Notes: a model not told the origin generated them from the sequence alone. A DNA stretch of 64,000 nt from Natronomonas salsuginis (GCF_005239135.1 NZ_QKNX01000008.1:1-64000), one strand, 5' to 3'. Counted from the stretch's first letter, positions 18,976 to 28,292 are shown. Made by a program: numbers and translations.

Positions 18976-19059
18976 ATGAGAGACAGACAGCGGAAGACAA
19001 AGCGGCAGCACACATCTGCTGACGTCGCTCCCGAACTGTACGAGGAGGATCGGCGATGA
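18976..19059 (+). CDS. 27-residue small protein, N-terminal basic, C-terminal acidic
   Basis: Starts ATG 18976 (MRDRQRKTKRQHTSADVAPE). The first 12 residues are strongly basic and the last ten acidic. Its stop overlaps the start of the next small gene in an ATGA, a sign of translational coupling. The 226-bp region upstream (18750-18975) shows no other gene. Confidence 0.5.
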   Translation: MRDRQRKTKRQHTSADVAPELYEEDRR

Positions 19060-19184
19060 CCGGACGCGTCGACGATGCGGACGAGGACCCGGAGCCGATC
19101 GACACGAGCCACCTCGACGACATCGTCGAGGGTGCGGGCTGTACGGAGATCTGGGAGCACCTCTCCGACGAGCGAGACGAGTGA
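19056..19184 (+). CDS. 42-residue acidic small protein
   Basis: Starts in an ATGA overlap with the preceding 27-residue ORF. Strongly acidic; the C-terminal half reads DIVEGAGCTEIWEHLSDE, with one cysteine. The composition is fully haloarchaeal, unlike the other frames here. I know of no function. Confidence 0.6.
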   Translation: MTGRVDDADEDPEPIDTSHLDDIVEGAGCTEIWEHLSDERDE

Positions 19185-19248
19185 CCGTGTGTGTACGCTG
19201 CACGCCGCGGCGAGACGTTTTTCACCCCCGTTACCGTATCACCGCCTC

Positions 19249-19902
19249 ATGAGTCAAAATCCCGGCGACGATCCCCCAACGGACCGCGAGTCGCCGGTCG
19301 GCGAGCCGGTCATCCGTCGCGATCCGGCGGTCGCGGGCGAGAAGGCGGTCCGCTTCGACCCGAGCGACCCCGAAAGCGTCGCCGAGGCCGCCGACACCGT
19401 CCGTCGGTTCGCCTCGAACACCGCCGGGAGCGAGGACAACGTCTACATGCTCCGCGGGGCGGCCGCTTGCGCAGCGCTGGTTCGCGGCACCGGTTCGTAC
19501 AAGGCCGCCGTCGAGCGGGCCGGCGGCGAGGCGACGGTCTCGTTCATCCGAAAGTGGGCCCGAGTGCACGACCTCCCCCGGTCGATCCGTCGCCACGTCG
19601 CCCTGGGGGAGATCGCGCCGACGGCGGCGAAACACATCGCCCGTGTCTCGGGTGAGTCACGTTTTCTCCTCGCGTGGGCGACCCTCGATCACAACTTGAC
19701 CGTCCGAGAGGTTCGCTCGATCGCCTCCGGGGTCAACGAGGGCCAAGGCGTCGCGGACGCGCTCGCGATCGAGGGAATCGATCTCGGGCGCCTCACCGTC
19801 TCGTTGCCGCCGGGAACCTATCGGGAACTCCGTCGGCACGCCGCGCTTGAGGAGACCGATCCCGGGCAGATCGTCGCCCAAGCGTTGATCGAGTATCTCT
19901 AA
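19249..19902 (+). CDS. Haloarchaeal conserved protein with ParB-like helix-turn-helix
   Basis: A 217-residue protein (ATG 19249, MSQNPGDDPPTDRES). After an acidic leader, residues about 60-160 form a helical domain (GSYKAAVERAGG, SFIRKWARVHDLP, GEIAPTAAKHIARVSGE) that resembles the DNA-binding middle of ParB/KorB. It has no N-terminal ParB nuclease fold. The likely role is DNA binding, but the target is unknown. It lies 40 bp upstream of tRNA-Lys on the same strand. Confidence 0.75.
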   Translation: MSQNPGDDPPTDRESPVGEPVIRRDPAVAGEKAVRFDPSDPESVAEAADTVRRFASNTAGSEDNVYMLRGAAACAALVRGTGSYKAAVERAGGEATVSFIRKWARVHDLPRSIRRHVALGEIAPTAAKHIARVSGESRFLLAWATLDHNLTVREVRSIASGVNEGQGVADALAIEGIDLGRLTVSLPPGTYRELRRHAALEETDPGQIVAQALIEYL

Positions 19903-19942
19903 TCGAAAGAGTTTATCGACGACCACGGTAAGGGAGTGGTGA

Positions 19943-20016
<74 letters not shown>

Positions 20017-20177
20017 TGCAGTGAATCCGTGAGCGTAGCGAACGCGAGGAGCGGCACAGATCGATGGTCGGACCTCACACACTCACCGCACCCCCGGCCG
20101 CTTTTCATCACGGTCTTTCCGCCGTGAGACGCGGCGACGAACAATGATTTAAGGCACCGCCGCACGCCAGACGTTCC

Positions 20178-20756
20178 ATGGACTACGACCTCGCCATCGA
20201 GAACGCGCCCGAGACGATCCCGGGCGGCACCGGAATCCTTCTGATCCACCCGAGCACCGGCGAGACCGACCGCATCGACACGGACTTTCTGAAGACGGAC
20301 ACGGACCGGATCCTCGTCATCTCGACGCGGACGACCGCCCGCGAGGTTCAACAGAAACTCGAGTACTACGACGTGGACGAGACGAAAGCGGACATCTTGG
20401 ACACGCTCTCGGTCGAGCGTGGGTACTCGCGACGATCCTCCGAGCACGTTCACTACGTCTCCGCACCCGACGACCTCGACGGGATCGTCGAGACGACCCG
20501 CCGATTTCTGGACGAACACGGGGGCAAACGGCGGATTAGCCTCGACTCAGTCACGGAGATGGCGTACTACGCCGATGAGGAGCGCGCCATCGAAACGGTC
20601 GAGAAACTGCTCGCGTTGCTCGAGGAGTACGACGCAGTCGGGCTGTTTCACCTCTCCGAGGAGGTTCACGACGCGGCCACTGTCGACGCGTTCAAGACGC
20701 TGTTCGACGGCGTCGTCACCCTCGACGCGGACGGCACCGTCGAGAGCGACTTTTAA
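20178..20756 (+). CDS. RecA/KaiC-fold protein lacking a P-loop
   Basis: A 192-residue acidic protein whose strand-helix order and phrases (ILVISTRTTAREVQQKLEYYDVD, RISLDSVTEMAYY, AVGLFHLSEEVHD) match haloarchaeal RecA-superfamily ATPase homologues of the KaiC type. The position expected for Walker A reads GGTGILLIHPSTGETD, with no GKT/S. ATP binding is therefore doubtful and it may be a regulatory or structural paralogue. It precedes the aIF2 gamma cluster by 84 bp on the same strand. Confidence 0.75.
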   Translation: MDYDLAIENAPETIPGGTGILLIHPSTGETDRIDTDFLKTDTDRILVISTRTTAREVQQKLEYYDVDETKADILDTLSVERGYSRRSSEHVHYVSAPDDLDGIVETTRRFLDEHGGKRRISLDSVTEMAYYADEERAIETVEKLLALLEEYDAVGLFHLSEEVHDAATVDAFKTLFDGVVTLDADGTVESDF

Positions 20757-20840
20757 CGCCCCGCCGAAGCGTGGGCTTGCCAGCGTCGTCGGAACAGTAG
20801 GTTTATCAGTCGCAGGGGTGGATATTCACGTCATTACTAA

Positions 20841-22070
20841 ATGACGCAGAAACACCGACAACCGGAGGTGAACATCGGGCTGGTTGGCCACGTCGACCAC
20901 GGAAAGACGACGCTCGTCGAGTCGCTCTCCGGCGAGTGGACGGATCAACACTCCGAGGAGATGAAACGCGGCATCTCCATTCGCCTCGGCTACGCCGACG
21001 CGACGTTCCGGGAGTGTCCGGGGCTCGACGAGCCCGAGCGCTACACCGTCGACGAAACCTGTCCGGACGGCTCCGAGAGCGAGCACCTCCGGACGGTGTC
21101 GTTCGTCGACGCCCCCGGTCACGAGACGCTGATGGCGACGATGCTGTCGGGCGCGGCGATCATGGATGGTGCGGTGTTGGTCATCGCGGCGAACGAGCCG
21201 GTTCCGCGCGCCCAGACCGAAGAGCACCTCATGGCGCTCGATATCATCGGGATCGAGAACATCGTCATCGCCCAGAACAAGATCGACCTCGTGGATCGCG
21301 AACAGGCGGTGCGAAACTACGAGCAGATCGAGGAGTTCGTCGAGGGAACGGTCGCCGAGGACGCGCCGATCGTCCCGATCTCCGCCCAGCGCGACGTCAA
21401 CGTCGATCTGTTGATCCAAACGGTCGAGGAGGAGATCCCGACACCCGAGCGCGACCCCGACACGGACGCGCGAATGCAGGTCGCCCGCTCGTTCGATATC
21501 AACCGACCGGGGACGACGTGGGAGGATCTCATCGGCGGAGTCATCGGCGGATCGCCCACCCGAGGCCGTCTCACGGTCGACGACGAGATCGAGATCAAGC
21601 CCGGCCGAGAGGTCGAGGAGGGTGGTCAGTCCGAGTACCAACCGGTCGAGACCACGATCCGATCGCTTCAGGCGGGCGGCGAGTTCGTCGACGAGGTGAC
21701 GCCTGGCGGACTGCTCGGCGTCGGGACGGGACTCGATCCCTCGCTGACGAAGGGCGACGCGCTCGCCGGACAGGTCGCGGGCCCACCGGGATCGCTGCCC
21801 CCCACGCGGGAGGCGTTCACGATGGACGTCGACCTGCTCGATCGAGTCGTCGGCGAGAACGCCGAGGAGATCGAGCCGATCAACACCGGCGAACCGCTGA
21901 TGCTCACCGTCGGGACGGCGACAACTGTCGGTGCGGTGACCAGCGCCCGCGACGACGAGTGCGAGGTCAATCTGAAACGCCCCGTCTGTGCGCCCGAGGG
22001 CGCGAAGATCGCCATTAACCGCCGCGTCGGCGCGCGCTGGCGGCTCATCGGCGTCGGGACGCTGCGGTGA
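20841..22070 (+). CDS. eif2g: Translation initiation factor aIF2 subunit gamma
   Basis: The GTPase core of heterotrimeric aIF2, which brings Met-tRNAi to the small ribosomal subunit. The protein is 409 residues with G1 [10 protein letters not shown], switch region and G3 DAPGH, and G4 NKID. Two beta-barrel domains follow, ending in a [12 protein letters not shown] strand. The zinc-knuckle cysteines of some archaeal homologues are partly present (ECPG, ETCPDG). It heads a seven- to nine-gene plus-strand cluster, and its stop overlaps the PIN gene start. Confidence 0.97.
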   Translation: MTQKHRQPEVNIGLVGHVDHGKTTLVESLSGEWTDQHSEEMKRGISIRLGYADATFRECPGLDEPERYTVDETCPDGSESEHLRTVSFVDAPGHETLMATMLSGAAIMDGAVLVIAANEPVPRAQTEEHLMALDIIGIENIVIAQNKIDLVDREQAVRNYEQIEEFVEGTVAEDAPIVPISAQRDVNVDLLIQTVEEEIPTPERDPDTDARMQVARSFDINRPGTTWEDLIGGVIGGSPTRGRLTVDDEIEIKPGREVEEGGQSEYQPVETTIRSLQAGGEFVDEVTPGGLLGVGTGLDPSLTKGDALAGQVAGPPGSLPPTREAFTMDVDLLDRVVGENAEEIEPINTGEPLMLTVGTATTVGAVTSARDDECEVNLKRPVCAPEGAKIAINRRVGARWRLIGVGTLR

Positions 22071-22444
22071 TGCGCGTGGTGCTCGACGCGAACGCGCTGA
22101 TGGCCCCCGTCGAGGTCGGCGTCAGGACGTTCGAGGAACTCGATCGGCTCCTCGGGGAGTACGAAGCGCTCGTTCCCGAGGCGGTTATCGCCGAACTCGA
22201 CCGGCTCGGGGAGGGGAACGGGAAGGAGGCCACGGCCGCGAGCGTCGGTGCCGATCTCGCTCGGCGGGAGTGTCGCCCCGTCGGCCACGACGCGAGCTAC
22301 GCCGACGACGCCGTGCTCGAACTCGCCGAGCGTGTCGACTACGCGGTCACGAGCGATATGCCGCTCAGAGGGCGGCTGTTGGAAGCGAACGTTCCCGTAA
22401 TCTGTTTACGGGGGCGAACCAAATTCGAGATCACTGAACCATAG
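22067..22444 (+). CDS. PIN-domain RNase (Utp24/FAF1-like)
   Basis: A 125-residue PIN nuclease fold with the four acidic metal ligands in their usual places: [30 protein letters not shown] and [12 protein letters not shown]. Position between aIF2 gamma and Rpo7 is conserved in archaea, where this protein is thought to act in rRNA processing (eukaryotic relatives cut pre-18S rRNA). Starts in an ATGA overlap with aIF2 gamma. Confidence 0.88.
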   Translation: MMRVVLDANALMAPVEVGVRTFEELDRLLGEYEALVPEAVIAELDRLGEGNGKEATAASVGADLARRECRPVGHDASYADDAVLELAERVDYAVTSDMPLRGRLLEANVPVICLRGRTKFEITEP

Positions 22445-22445
22445 T

Positions 22446-23015
22446 ATGTACAAACGGGTCCGACTCAAAGATACGGTGGAGGTTCCGCCCAGGTTCCTCG
22501 CTGACGTCTCGCCCGAGCTGGTCAAGCGGCTGCTGCAGGACAAGCTCGAAGGACAGATGGATGGGGATGTCGGGAGCGTCGTCTCCGTGACGAAAGTCCA
22601 CGACATCGGCGACGGCGCCGTGCTTCCGAACCGTCCCGGCGTCTACTACGAGGCCGAGTTCGACGCGGTCACCTTCGATCCGCAGATGCAGGAGGTCGTC
22701 GACGGCGAGGTCGTCGAGGTCGTCAACTTCGGCGCGTTCGTCGGGATCGGCCCGGTCGACGGGCTGCTCCACGTCTCTCAGATATCCGATGAGTATCTGG
22801 CGTACGACGGGGAGAACCAACAGCTCGCATCGCGGGATTCGAACCGCGTGTTGAGCGTCGGCGACGCCGTTCGCGCGCGAATCGTCACGAAGAGCATCGA
22901 CGAGCGGAACCCCCGCGACTCGAAGATCGGGCTGACCGCGAAGCAGCCGGGGCTCGGCAAGCACGGCTGGCTCGAGGACGAACGGCAGCGCCGCGAGGCG
23001 CAGGCGGGTGATTAG
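22446..23015 (+). CDS. rpo7: DNA-directed RNA polymerase subunit Rpo7 (E')
   Basis: Stalk subunit of archaeal RNA polymerase, partner of Rpo4. It is 189 residues. An N-terminal RNP-like domain (YKRVRLKDTVEVPPRF) precedes an S1/OB domain (GEVVEVVNFGAFVGIGPVDGLLHVSQI) with a basic-acidic C-terminal tail. It starts 1 nt after the PIN gene stop and abuts Spt4, so the genes form one operon. Confidence 0.96.
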   Translation: MYKRVRLKDTVEVPPRFLADVSPELVKRLLQDKLEGQMDGDVGSVVSVTKVHDIGDGAVLPNRPGVYYEAEFDAVTFDPQMQEVVDGEVVEVVNFGAFVGIGPVDGLLHVSQISDEYLAYDGENQQLASRDSNRVLSVGDAVRARIVTKSIDERNPRDSKIGLTAKQPGLGKHGWLEDERQRREAQAGD

Positions 23016-23213
23016 ATGGCGACTCGACTGGTGTGTCGCGACTGTCACCGCGTGCTCGACGTCGAGAGCGGCGAGCAGTGTCCGGCGTGCGGTTCGAACT
23101 CCCTCAGCGAGGACTGGGCCGGCTACGTCGTCATCGCCCACCCTGACCAGAGCGAGATCGCCGAGGCGATGGGGATCACAGAAGCAGGTCGATACGCGCT
23201 GAAGGTCCGCTGA
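23016..23213 (+). CDS. spt4: Transcription elongation factor Spt4 (RpoE'')
   Basis: A 65-residue zinc protein that pairs with Spt5 (NusG-like) to raise RNA polymerase processivity. Two CxxC knuckles are visible, CRDCHRVL and CPACGSNSL, followed by a strand WAGYVVIAHP. It starts immediately after the rpo7 stop. Confidence 0.95.
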   Translation: MATRLVCRDCHRVLDVESGEQCPACGSNSLSEDWAGYVVIAHPDQSEIAEAMGITEAGRYALKVR

Positions 23214-23214
23214 G

Positions 23215-23754
23215 ATGTCGACGATTCTGGCGAAGCTCCCGATCGAGATGCGCGAGGATCTCAAAGCGCCGCTCGGCCCGATCTACACCGACACCGACGA
23301 ACTCCTCGCCGAGGCCGGCGACCCGATCGTCGCAGTCGGCGACATCGTCACGTACCACCTTCTGGAAGCCGACCGGCGCCCCGACATCGCCATCGTCGAC
23401 GGAAAGACGAAGCGCGAGCGCGTCGAGCGCGAGGTGCTCGACGCCATCGACGGCTTCGACGACCGGATCGACGTCGTGAACCCCCAATCGACGATCACCG
23501 ACGATCTCCTCGAGGCGCTCGCGAGCGCGGTCGGTCGGTCGGCGTCGACCGTCATCGTCGTCGACGGCGAGGAGGACCTCGCCGCGATTCCGGCCGTGCT
23601 CGCCGTCCCCGAGGGCGGCTCGATCGTCTACGGGCAACCCGACGAGGGGATGGTGCTCGTGTCGATCTCCGACGAGACCAGGGCGCGCTGTCGGGACCTC
23701 TTAGAGCGGATGGAGAGCGATTACGAGCGGATCGCCGAAATCCTCGCCCCGTAG
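23215..23754 (+). CDS. GTP-dependent dephospho-CoA kinase (DUF359)
   Basis: Predicted last step of archaeal CoA synthesis, phosphorylating dephospho-CoA with GTP. It is 179 residues. Family landmarks are KAPLGPIYTDTDEL, VGDIVTYHLLEA, IVDGKTKRE, then VVDGEEDL and GSIVYGQPDEG near the C-terminus. Starts 1 nt after spt4, as in many archaea. Confidence 0.92.
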   Translation: MSTILAKLPIEMREDLKAPLGPIYTDTDELLAEAGDPIVAVGDIVTYHLLEADRRPDIAIVDGKTKRERVEREVLDAIDGFDDRIDVVNPQSTITDDLLEALASAVGRSASTVIVVDGEEDLAAIPAVLAVPEGGSIVYGQPDEGMVLVSISDETRARCRDLLERMESDYERIAEILAP

Positions 23755-23785
23755 CGCTTTTTACACATCGACCCGTCGGACGGGC

Positions 23786-23980
23786 ATGGACCGAGCGTGG
23801 GTACGCGAGTACTGGCCCTTCCTCATCGGTGGCGCGATCATCGTCGTCGGGAACGTCTATCTGTACGGCGTGCAGGGTGGCGATTGGCAACCGGCCGGAT
23901 TCCCGTTCGTGGTCGCCCTCCTCGTCGTGTTGCTCATCGAGGTCGGACGTGAGCTGTACGATCGTCGAATCGGTGCGTAG
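23786..23980 (+). CDS. Small two-helix membrane protein
   Basis: A 64-residue protein with two hydrophobic helices (FLIGGAIIVVGNVYLYG and FPFVVALLVVLLIEVG) joined by a short loop, charged at both ends. Family not recognised. It lies 31 bp after the dephospho-CoA kinase and 62 bp before S24e on the same strand. Confidence 0.6.
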   Translation: MDRAWVREYWPFLIGGAIIVVGNVYLYGVQGGDWQPAGFPFVVALLVVLLIEVGRELYDRRIGA

Positions 23981-24042
23981 CGTCCGTCTGCGGCTTCGAA
24001 ATCCTTTTACGCGTTTCGGCGAAACGTTCGGACAACGTAACC

Positions 24043-24381
24043 ATGGAAGTCGAAATCATCGACGAAGACGAAAATCCGATGTTGCACCGGACCGACGTCC
24101 GGTTCCAGCTGACCCACGAGGAAGCGACGCCGTCGAGGCTTTCGGTTCGAGACTCGCTCGCCGCGAAGCTGAACAAGGACGCGAGCGAGGTCGTCGTTCG
24201 GATGCTCGACACGAAGTACGGGATGCGAAAGACCATCGGTCACGCGAAGGTCTACGACGACGCCGAACATGCCCAGGCCGTCGAGCAGGGCCACGCCCTC
24301 GAACGCAACAAGATCGCCGGGGCGGACGACGCCGACGACGACGTCGACGCCGATGCCGAGGTCGAAGCGGAGGAAGCCTGA
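24043..24381 (+). CDS. rps24e: 30S ribosomal protein S24e
   Basis: A 112-residue ribosomal protein with the S24e core ([51 protein letters not shown]). A long Asp/Glu-rich tail ([17 protein letters not shown]) is typical of haloarchaea. The next gene, S27ae, starts 1 nt after its stop. Confidence 0.96.
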   Translation: MEVEIIDEDENPMLHRTDVRFQLTHEEATPSRLSVRDSLAAKLNKDASEVVVRMLDTKYGMRKTIGHAKVYDDAEHAQAVEQGHALERNKIAGADDADDDVDADAEVEAEEA

Positions 24382-24382
24382 G

Positions 24383-24517
24383 ATGGCGCGCTACGAACTG
24401 TACAACGAGGACGGCACCACGGATCACGAGCACTGCCCGCGCTGCGGCGACACGTTTCTCGGCGAGTACGGCGACCGTAAACACTGCGGCAAGTGCAGCT
24501 ACACCGAATTCAACTAG
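24383..24517 (+). CDS. rps27ae: 30S ribosomal protein S27ae
   Basis: A 44-residue zinc ribosomal protein with CPRCG and CGKC knuckles. It is separated by 1 nt from S24e and followed 3 nt later by Kae1-Bud32, the usual archaeal order. Confidence 0.95.
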   Translation: MARYELYNEDGTTDHEHCPRCGDTFLGEYGDRKHCGKCSYTEFN

Positions 24518-24520
24518 GCC

Positions 24521-26143
24521 GTGACCCGCGTGCTCGGTATCGAGGGGACCGCCTGGTGCGCTAGCGCGGCCGTCTTCGACGTCACGGGCGACGACGTTCG
24601 GATCTTCTCCGATGCCTACCAACCCGACAGCGGTGGAATCCACCCGCGCGAGGCAGCCGAACACATGCGGAGTGCAATCCCGGCGGTCGTCGCCGAGGCC
24701 GTCGAACTGGTCGAATCGAAACACGGCGCTCCGGGCGGGGCGATCGACGCGATTGCGTTCTCCCGCGGGCCAGGACTCGGACCGTGTCTGCGGATCGCCG
24801 CGACCGCCGCCCGCGCGCTCGCCGGATCGCTCGACCTCCCGCTCGTCGGCGTCAACCACATGGTCGCTCACCTCGAGATCGGTCGCCACCGATCGGGGTT
24901 CGACGCACCCGTCTGCCTGAACGCCTCGGGGGCGAACGCCCACGTGCTCGGCTATCACGACGGGCGGTACCGGGTGCTCGGCGAGACGATGGACACGGGG
25001 ATCGGCAACGCGATCGATAAGTTCACCCGCCACGTCGGCTGGACGCATCCCGGCGGGCCGAAGGTCGAACGGCGAGCGAAAGACGGTGAGTACGTCGCGT
25101 TGCCCTACGTCGTCAAGGGGATGGACTTCTCGTTTTCCGGGATCACCTCCGCGGCGCAGGACGCCATCGACGACGGGACGCCGGTCGAAGACGTCTGCCG
25201 TGGCCTCCAGGAGACGACGTTCGCGATGCTCACTGAGGTGAGCGAGCGCGCGCTCTCTTTGACCGGCGCGGACGAACTCGTCCTCGGCGGCGGCGTCGGG
25301 CAAAACGGGCGGCTTCGCGAGATGCTCGAGACGATGTGCGCCGAGCGCGGGGCGTCGTTCTACGCGCCGGAACCGCGATTTCTCCGCGACAACGCCGGCA
25401 TGATCGCGGTCCTCGGCGCGAAAATGTACGAGGCCGGCGACACGATCACGATCGATGAGTCGCGGGTTCGACCGGACTTCCGCCCCGACGAGGTACCCGT
25501 GACGTGGCGAGCGGACGACGGCAGTGATCGAGCCCCCACAGGCACGGAGCCGGCGCAAACGCGGGGCGCGGAGGCGATCGTCGACCTCGACCGCGACGGG
25601 GGATCGGCGTACAAACGTCGGCTCTCGAAGGCGTATCGACACCCCGAACTCGACGCCCGGCTTCGGCGACGGCGGACGCGTTCGGAGGCGCGGTTGACCA
25701 GCGAGGCCCGTCGCGTCGGCGTCCCGACGCCGGTCGTCTTCGACGTCGATCCCCGCGAGGGACTGCTCGAACTCCAGTTCGTCGGCGACGCCGACCTCCG
25801 GGACGCGATCTCCGAGACGCGCGTTCGGCGGGTCGGCGAGCACCTCGCGCGGTGTCACGGCGCGGGGTTCGTCCACGGCGATCCGACGCCGCGAAACGTT
25901 CGCGTCCGTCGGGGTGAGGCCGCCGACGACCTCGTCTATCTCATCGACTTCGGCCTCGGCTACCACAGCGATCACGTCGAGGACTACGCGATGGATCTGC
26001 ACGTCTTCGAGGGCGCGGTCGCCGGCACGGCCGACGATCCCGCGGCGTGCATCGGCGCCTTCGAGGACGCCTACCGAGCTGTCGGCGACGAGCGGGTTCT
26101 TGGCCGGTTGCGGGAGATCGAAACCCGCGGTCGCTACCAGTGA
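24521..26143 (+). CDS. kae1-bud32: KEOPS Kae1-Bud32 fusion (tRNA t6A synthesis)
   Basis: Transfers threonylcarbamoyl to A37 of ANN-decoding tRNAs. The 540-residue fusion has Kae1 in residues 1 to about 325, with the metal-binding HMVAHLE, the ATP-binding FSFSGITSA and LVLGGGVGQNGRL. After a linker, the Bud32 kinase spans about 360-540 (GSAYKRRLSKAYRHP, catalytic HGDPTPRNV and metal-binding IDFGLGY). It begins with GTG at 24521. The fused form is common in Euryarchaeota, and Bud32 normally regulates Kae1. Confidence 0.95.
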   Translation: MTRVLGIEGTAWCASAAVFDVTGDDVRIFSDAYQPDSGGIHPREAAEHMRSAIPAVVAEAVELVESKHGAPGGAIDAIAFSRGPGLGPCLRIAATAARALAGSLDLPLVGVNHMVAHLEIGRHRSGFDAPVCLNASGANAHVLGYHDGRYRVLGETMDTGIGNAIDKFTRHVGWTHPGGPKVERRAKDGEYVALPYVVKGMDFSFSGITSAAQDAIDDGTPVEDVCRGLQETTFAMLTEVSERALSLTGADELVLGGGVGQNGRLREMLETMCAERGASFYAPEPRFLRDNAGMIAVLGAKMYEAGDTITIDESRVRPDFRPDEVPVTWRADDGSDRAPTGTEPAQTRGAEAIVDLDRDGGSAYKRRLSKAYRHPELDARLRRRRTRSEARLTSEARRVGVPTPVVFDVDPREGLLELQFVGDADLRDAISETRVRRVGEHLARCHGAGFVHGDPTPRNVRVRRGEAADDLVYLIDFGLGYHSDHVEDYAMDLHVFEGAVAGTADDPAACIGAFEDAYRAVGDERVLGRLREIETRGRYQ

Positions 26144-26192
26144 TCGAGCGCGAGGGCATGTCTATAAGTCCCGCCCTCTCGTAGGAGCGAGC

Positions 26193-26468
26193 ATGACCGA
26201 GAAGCCACAATCCGGCGAACTGTTCGGGGTTCCGTATAACTTCGCTCGACCCTCTCTCGGGCGGATGCTATCGGCGTACTGGCAGCCAGGAAAGGGGATG
26301 CTCGTCGAGAAACCGTTTGGGATCGGTTACACGCTGAACCTGGCGAACTGGCGCTCGTGGATCGTGCTGGGCGTCGCGGCGGCGCTGTTCTACCAACAGC
26401 AGGGATCGACCGGCTCCGTCGACGAGGAGGTCGGCGAGGAACCGGTCGAAGTGATCGTCGACGACTGA
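26193..26468 (+). CDS. DUF5808-like small membrane protein
   Basis: A 91-residue protein starting ATG 26193. The core has the phrase FGVPYNFARPSLGRM, then KPFGIGYTLNLANWRSWIVLG with one hydrophobic segment and an acidic tail. It matches the DUF5808 pattern as I know it; no function is known. It sits in the 440-bp space between kae1 and hisS. The remaining 26469-26586 has no gene. Confidence 0.7.
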   Translation: MTEKPQSGELFGVPYNFARPSLGRMLSAYWQPGKGMLVEKPFGIGYTLNLANWRSWIVLGVAAALFYQQQGSTGSVDEEVGEEPVEVIVDD

Positions 26469-26586
26469 TCGCCACGGACACTCTCTGTTTCTTCACGATG
26501 TCGGATAGCCCTGGCGACGTGATCTCGATCGTCGCCCGACCGACGAGGATCGCACCTTTTAGGGTCTCGCCACCGAACTTCAGGCC

Positions 26587-27888
26587 ATGTACGACGGCCT
26601 CAAGGGATTCAGGGATTTCTACCCCGGCGAGATGTCCGCCCGCCGGGCGGTCACGGACACCATCGAGGAACGCGTCCGGCGGTACGGCTTCCGGGAGATC
26701 GGGACGCCGGCGCTCGAGCGAACGCAGATGTACGTCGACAAATCCGGCGAGGAGATCGTCGACGAACTGTACGCCTTCGAGGACAAAGGGGGCCGATCGG
26801 TCGCGCTGACGCCGGAGCTGACGCCGACGGTCGCCCGGATGGTCGTCGCCAGGCAGGGCGCGCTCTCCCGGCCGATCAAGTGGTTCTCGACTCGCTCCTT
26901 CTGGCGCTACGAACAGGTCCAACAGGGGCGATTTCGGGAGTTCTACCAGACGAACGTCGACATCTTCGGATCGAGCCGGCCGGAGTCCGACGCCGAGATC
27001 CTCGCCGTCGCCGCCGACCTCATGACGGACCTCGGCCTCGAGGTCGACGAGTTCGAGTTCCGCGTCTCCCACCGCGACATCCTCGGCGGCCTGCTCGAAT
27101 CGCTCGACAGCGAGGTCGAGACCGCGGACGCGATCCGCGCGGTCGACAAACGCGAGAAGATCGACCGCAAGGCGTACTACGACCTCCTCGTCGACGCGGG
27201 GCTCTCGCGCGGCGAGGCCGAGCGCTTCGACGACGTGCTTGGGACGGACGACCTCGACGACCTCGTCGCGTTCGCCGACACCGAGCGCGTTTCCGCCGCC
27301 GTCGAGAACCTGCGCGCGGTCCTCGAGGCCGCGGCGGACTTCGGCGTTCGCGAGTACTGCACCGTGTCGCTCGAGACCGCGCGCGGGCTGGATTACTACA
27401 CCGGCGTCGTCTTCGAGTGTTTCGACACCGCCGGCGAGGTCTCTCGCTCCGTCTTCGGCGGCGGCCGCTACGACGACCTCATCGGGGGCTTCGGCGGGCA
27501 GCCGACCCCCGCCGTCGGCGTCGGCATCGGCCACGAGACGCTGTCGCTTCTGTGTCAGCGCGCCGGCGTCTGGCCCGACGAGACCGTCGAGACCGACTAC
27601 TACGTGTTGACAGTCGGCGACACCCGTGACGTGGCCGCGAGGATCGCACGCGACCTCCGCGAACTCGGTCACGTCGTCGAGTCGGATCTGCACGGTCGGG
27701 GCTTTGGCGACCAGCTCTCGTATGCCGACGGCATCGGTGCCGAAACGGTCGTGATCGTCGGCGAACAGGACCTCGAAGACGACTGCGTGACGATCAAGGA
27801 CATGCGCTCCGGCGAGCAGACGAAGGTGCCGCTGGCGGAGTTTCCGCCAGCGGAGGGGCGACCGACGTATGACGAGTACGCCGAGTAA
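26587..27888 (+). CDS. hisS: Histidyl-tRNA synthetase
   Basis: A 433-residue class II aminoacyl-tRNA synthetase. Motif 1 lies near GLKGFRDFYPGEM, motif 2 near TRSFWRYEQVQQGRFREFYQ and the histidine-binding GLDYYTGVVFE near residue 265. Motif 3 is in AVGVGIGHETL. The anticodon-binding domain closes the protein. Start ATG 26587. Confidence 0.96.
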   Translation: MYDGLKGFRDFYPGEMSARRAVTDTIEERVRRYGFREIGTPALERTQMYVDKSGEEIVDELYAFEDKGGRSVALTPELTPTVARMVVARQGALSRPIKWFSTRSFWRYEQVQQGRFREFYQTNVDIFGSSRPESDAEILAVAADLMTDLGLEVDEFEFRVSHRDILGGLLESLDSEVETADAIRAVDKREKIDRKAYYDLLVDAGLSRGEAERFDDVLGTDDLDDLVAFADTERVSAAVENLRAVLEAAADFGVREYCTVSLETARGLDYYTGVVFECFDTAGEVSRSVFGGGRYDDLIGGFGGQPTPAVGVGIGHETLSLLCQRAGVWPDETVETDYYVLTVGDTRDVAARIARDLRELGHVVESDLHGRGFGDQLSYADGIGAETVVIVGEQDLEDDCVTIKDMRSGEQTKVPLAEFPPAEGRPTYDEYAE

Positions 27889-27974
27889 GCACCGCTTATC
27901 GATCGCCGCTGCTCGTGCGAAGCGGTGGTAACGTCTGACGCACATTTATACGTTCGGGGGGACGAAACGGATGT

Positions 27975-28271
27975 ATGTCTGGGAACCGAGTGGAGGAACT
28001 CGAGGCCAAAGTGCGGCAACTCGAGGCGACGATCGACGGGTTGACAGACGAACTCGTCGAAACGAAAGAGCGGTTGGGAGCCATCGAGGACGAGGCGGGT
28101 ATCGAACTCGAGGTACTGGAGGGACGACTCACGCGATCCGGCCGGTCCGACGAGTCAGACGCCGAGGACCCGACCGACGGCGAGACATCGGCACACAAAA
28201 GTAGCGAGGACGGCGAGGGGGAGACGGAGGAGACGGCGGACACCCTCGGCGACGACATTATCGTCGCCTGA
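27975..28271 (+). CDS. Short coiled-coil acidic protein upstream of smc
   Basis: A 98-residue protein. Residues 5-50 are heptad-patterned (RVEELEAKVRQLEATIDGL), the remainder is a disordered acidic tail ending DDIIVA. The family is not certain (DUF7518-like). It starts 21 bp before smc on the same strand, so co-expression with the condensin genes is likely. Confidence 0.75.
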   Translation: MSGNRVEELEAKVRQLEATIDGLTDELVETKERLGAIEDEAGIELEVLEGRLTRSGRSDESDAEDPTDGETSAHKSSEDGEGETEETADTLGDDIIVA

Positions 28272-28292
28272 TCGGGTCGACCACCACACCCC

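Noticed and set aside
24056-26002. A 648-codon minus-strand frame
   Set aside because: Shadow of the S24e, S27ae and Kae1-Bud32 genes.
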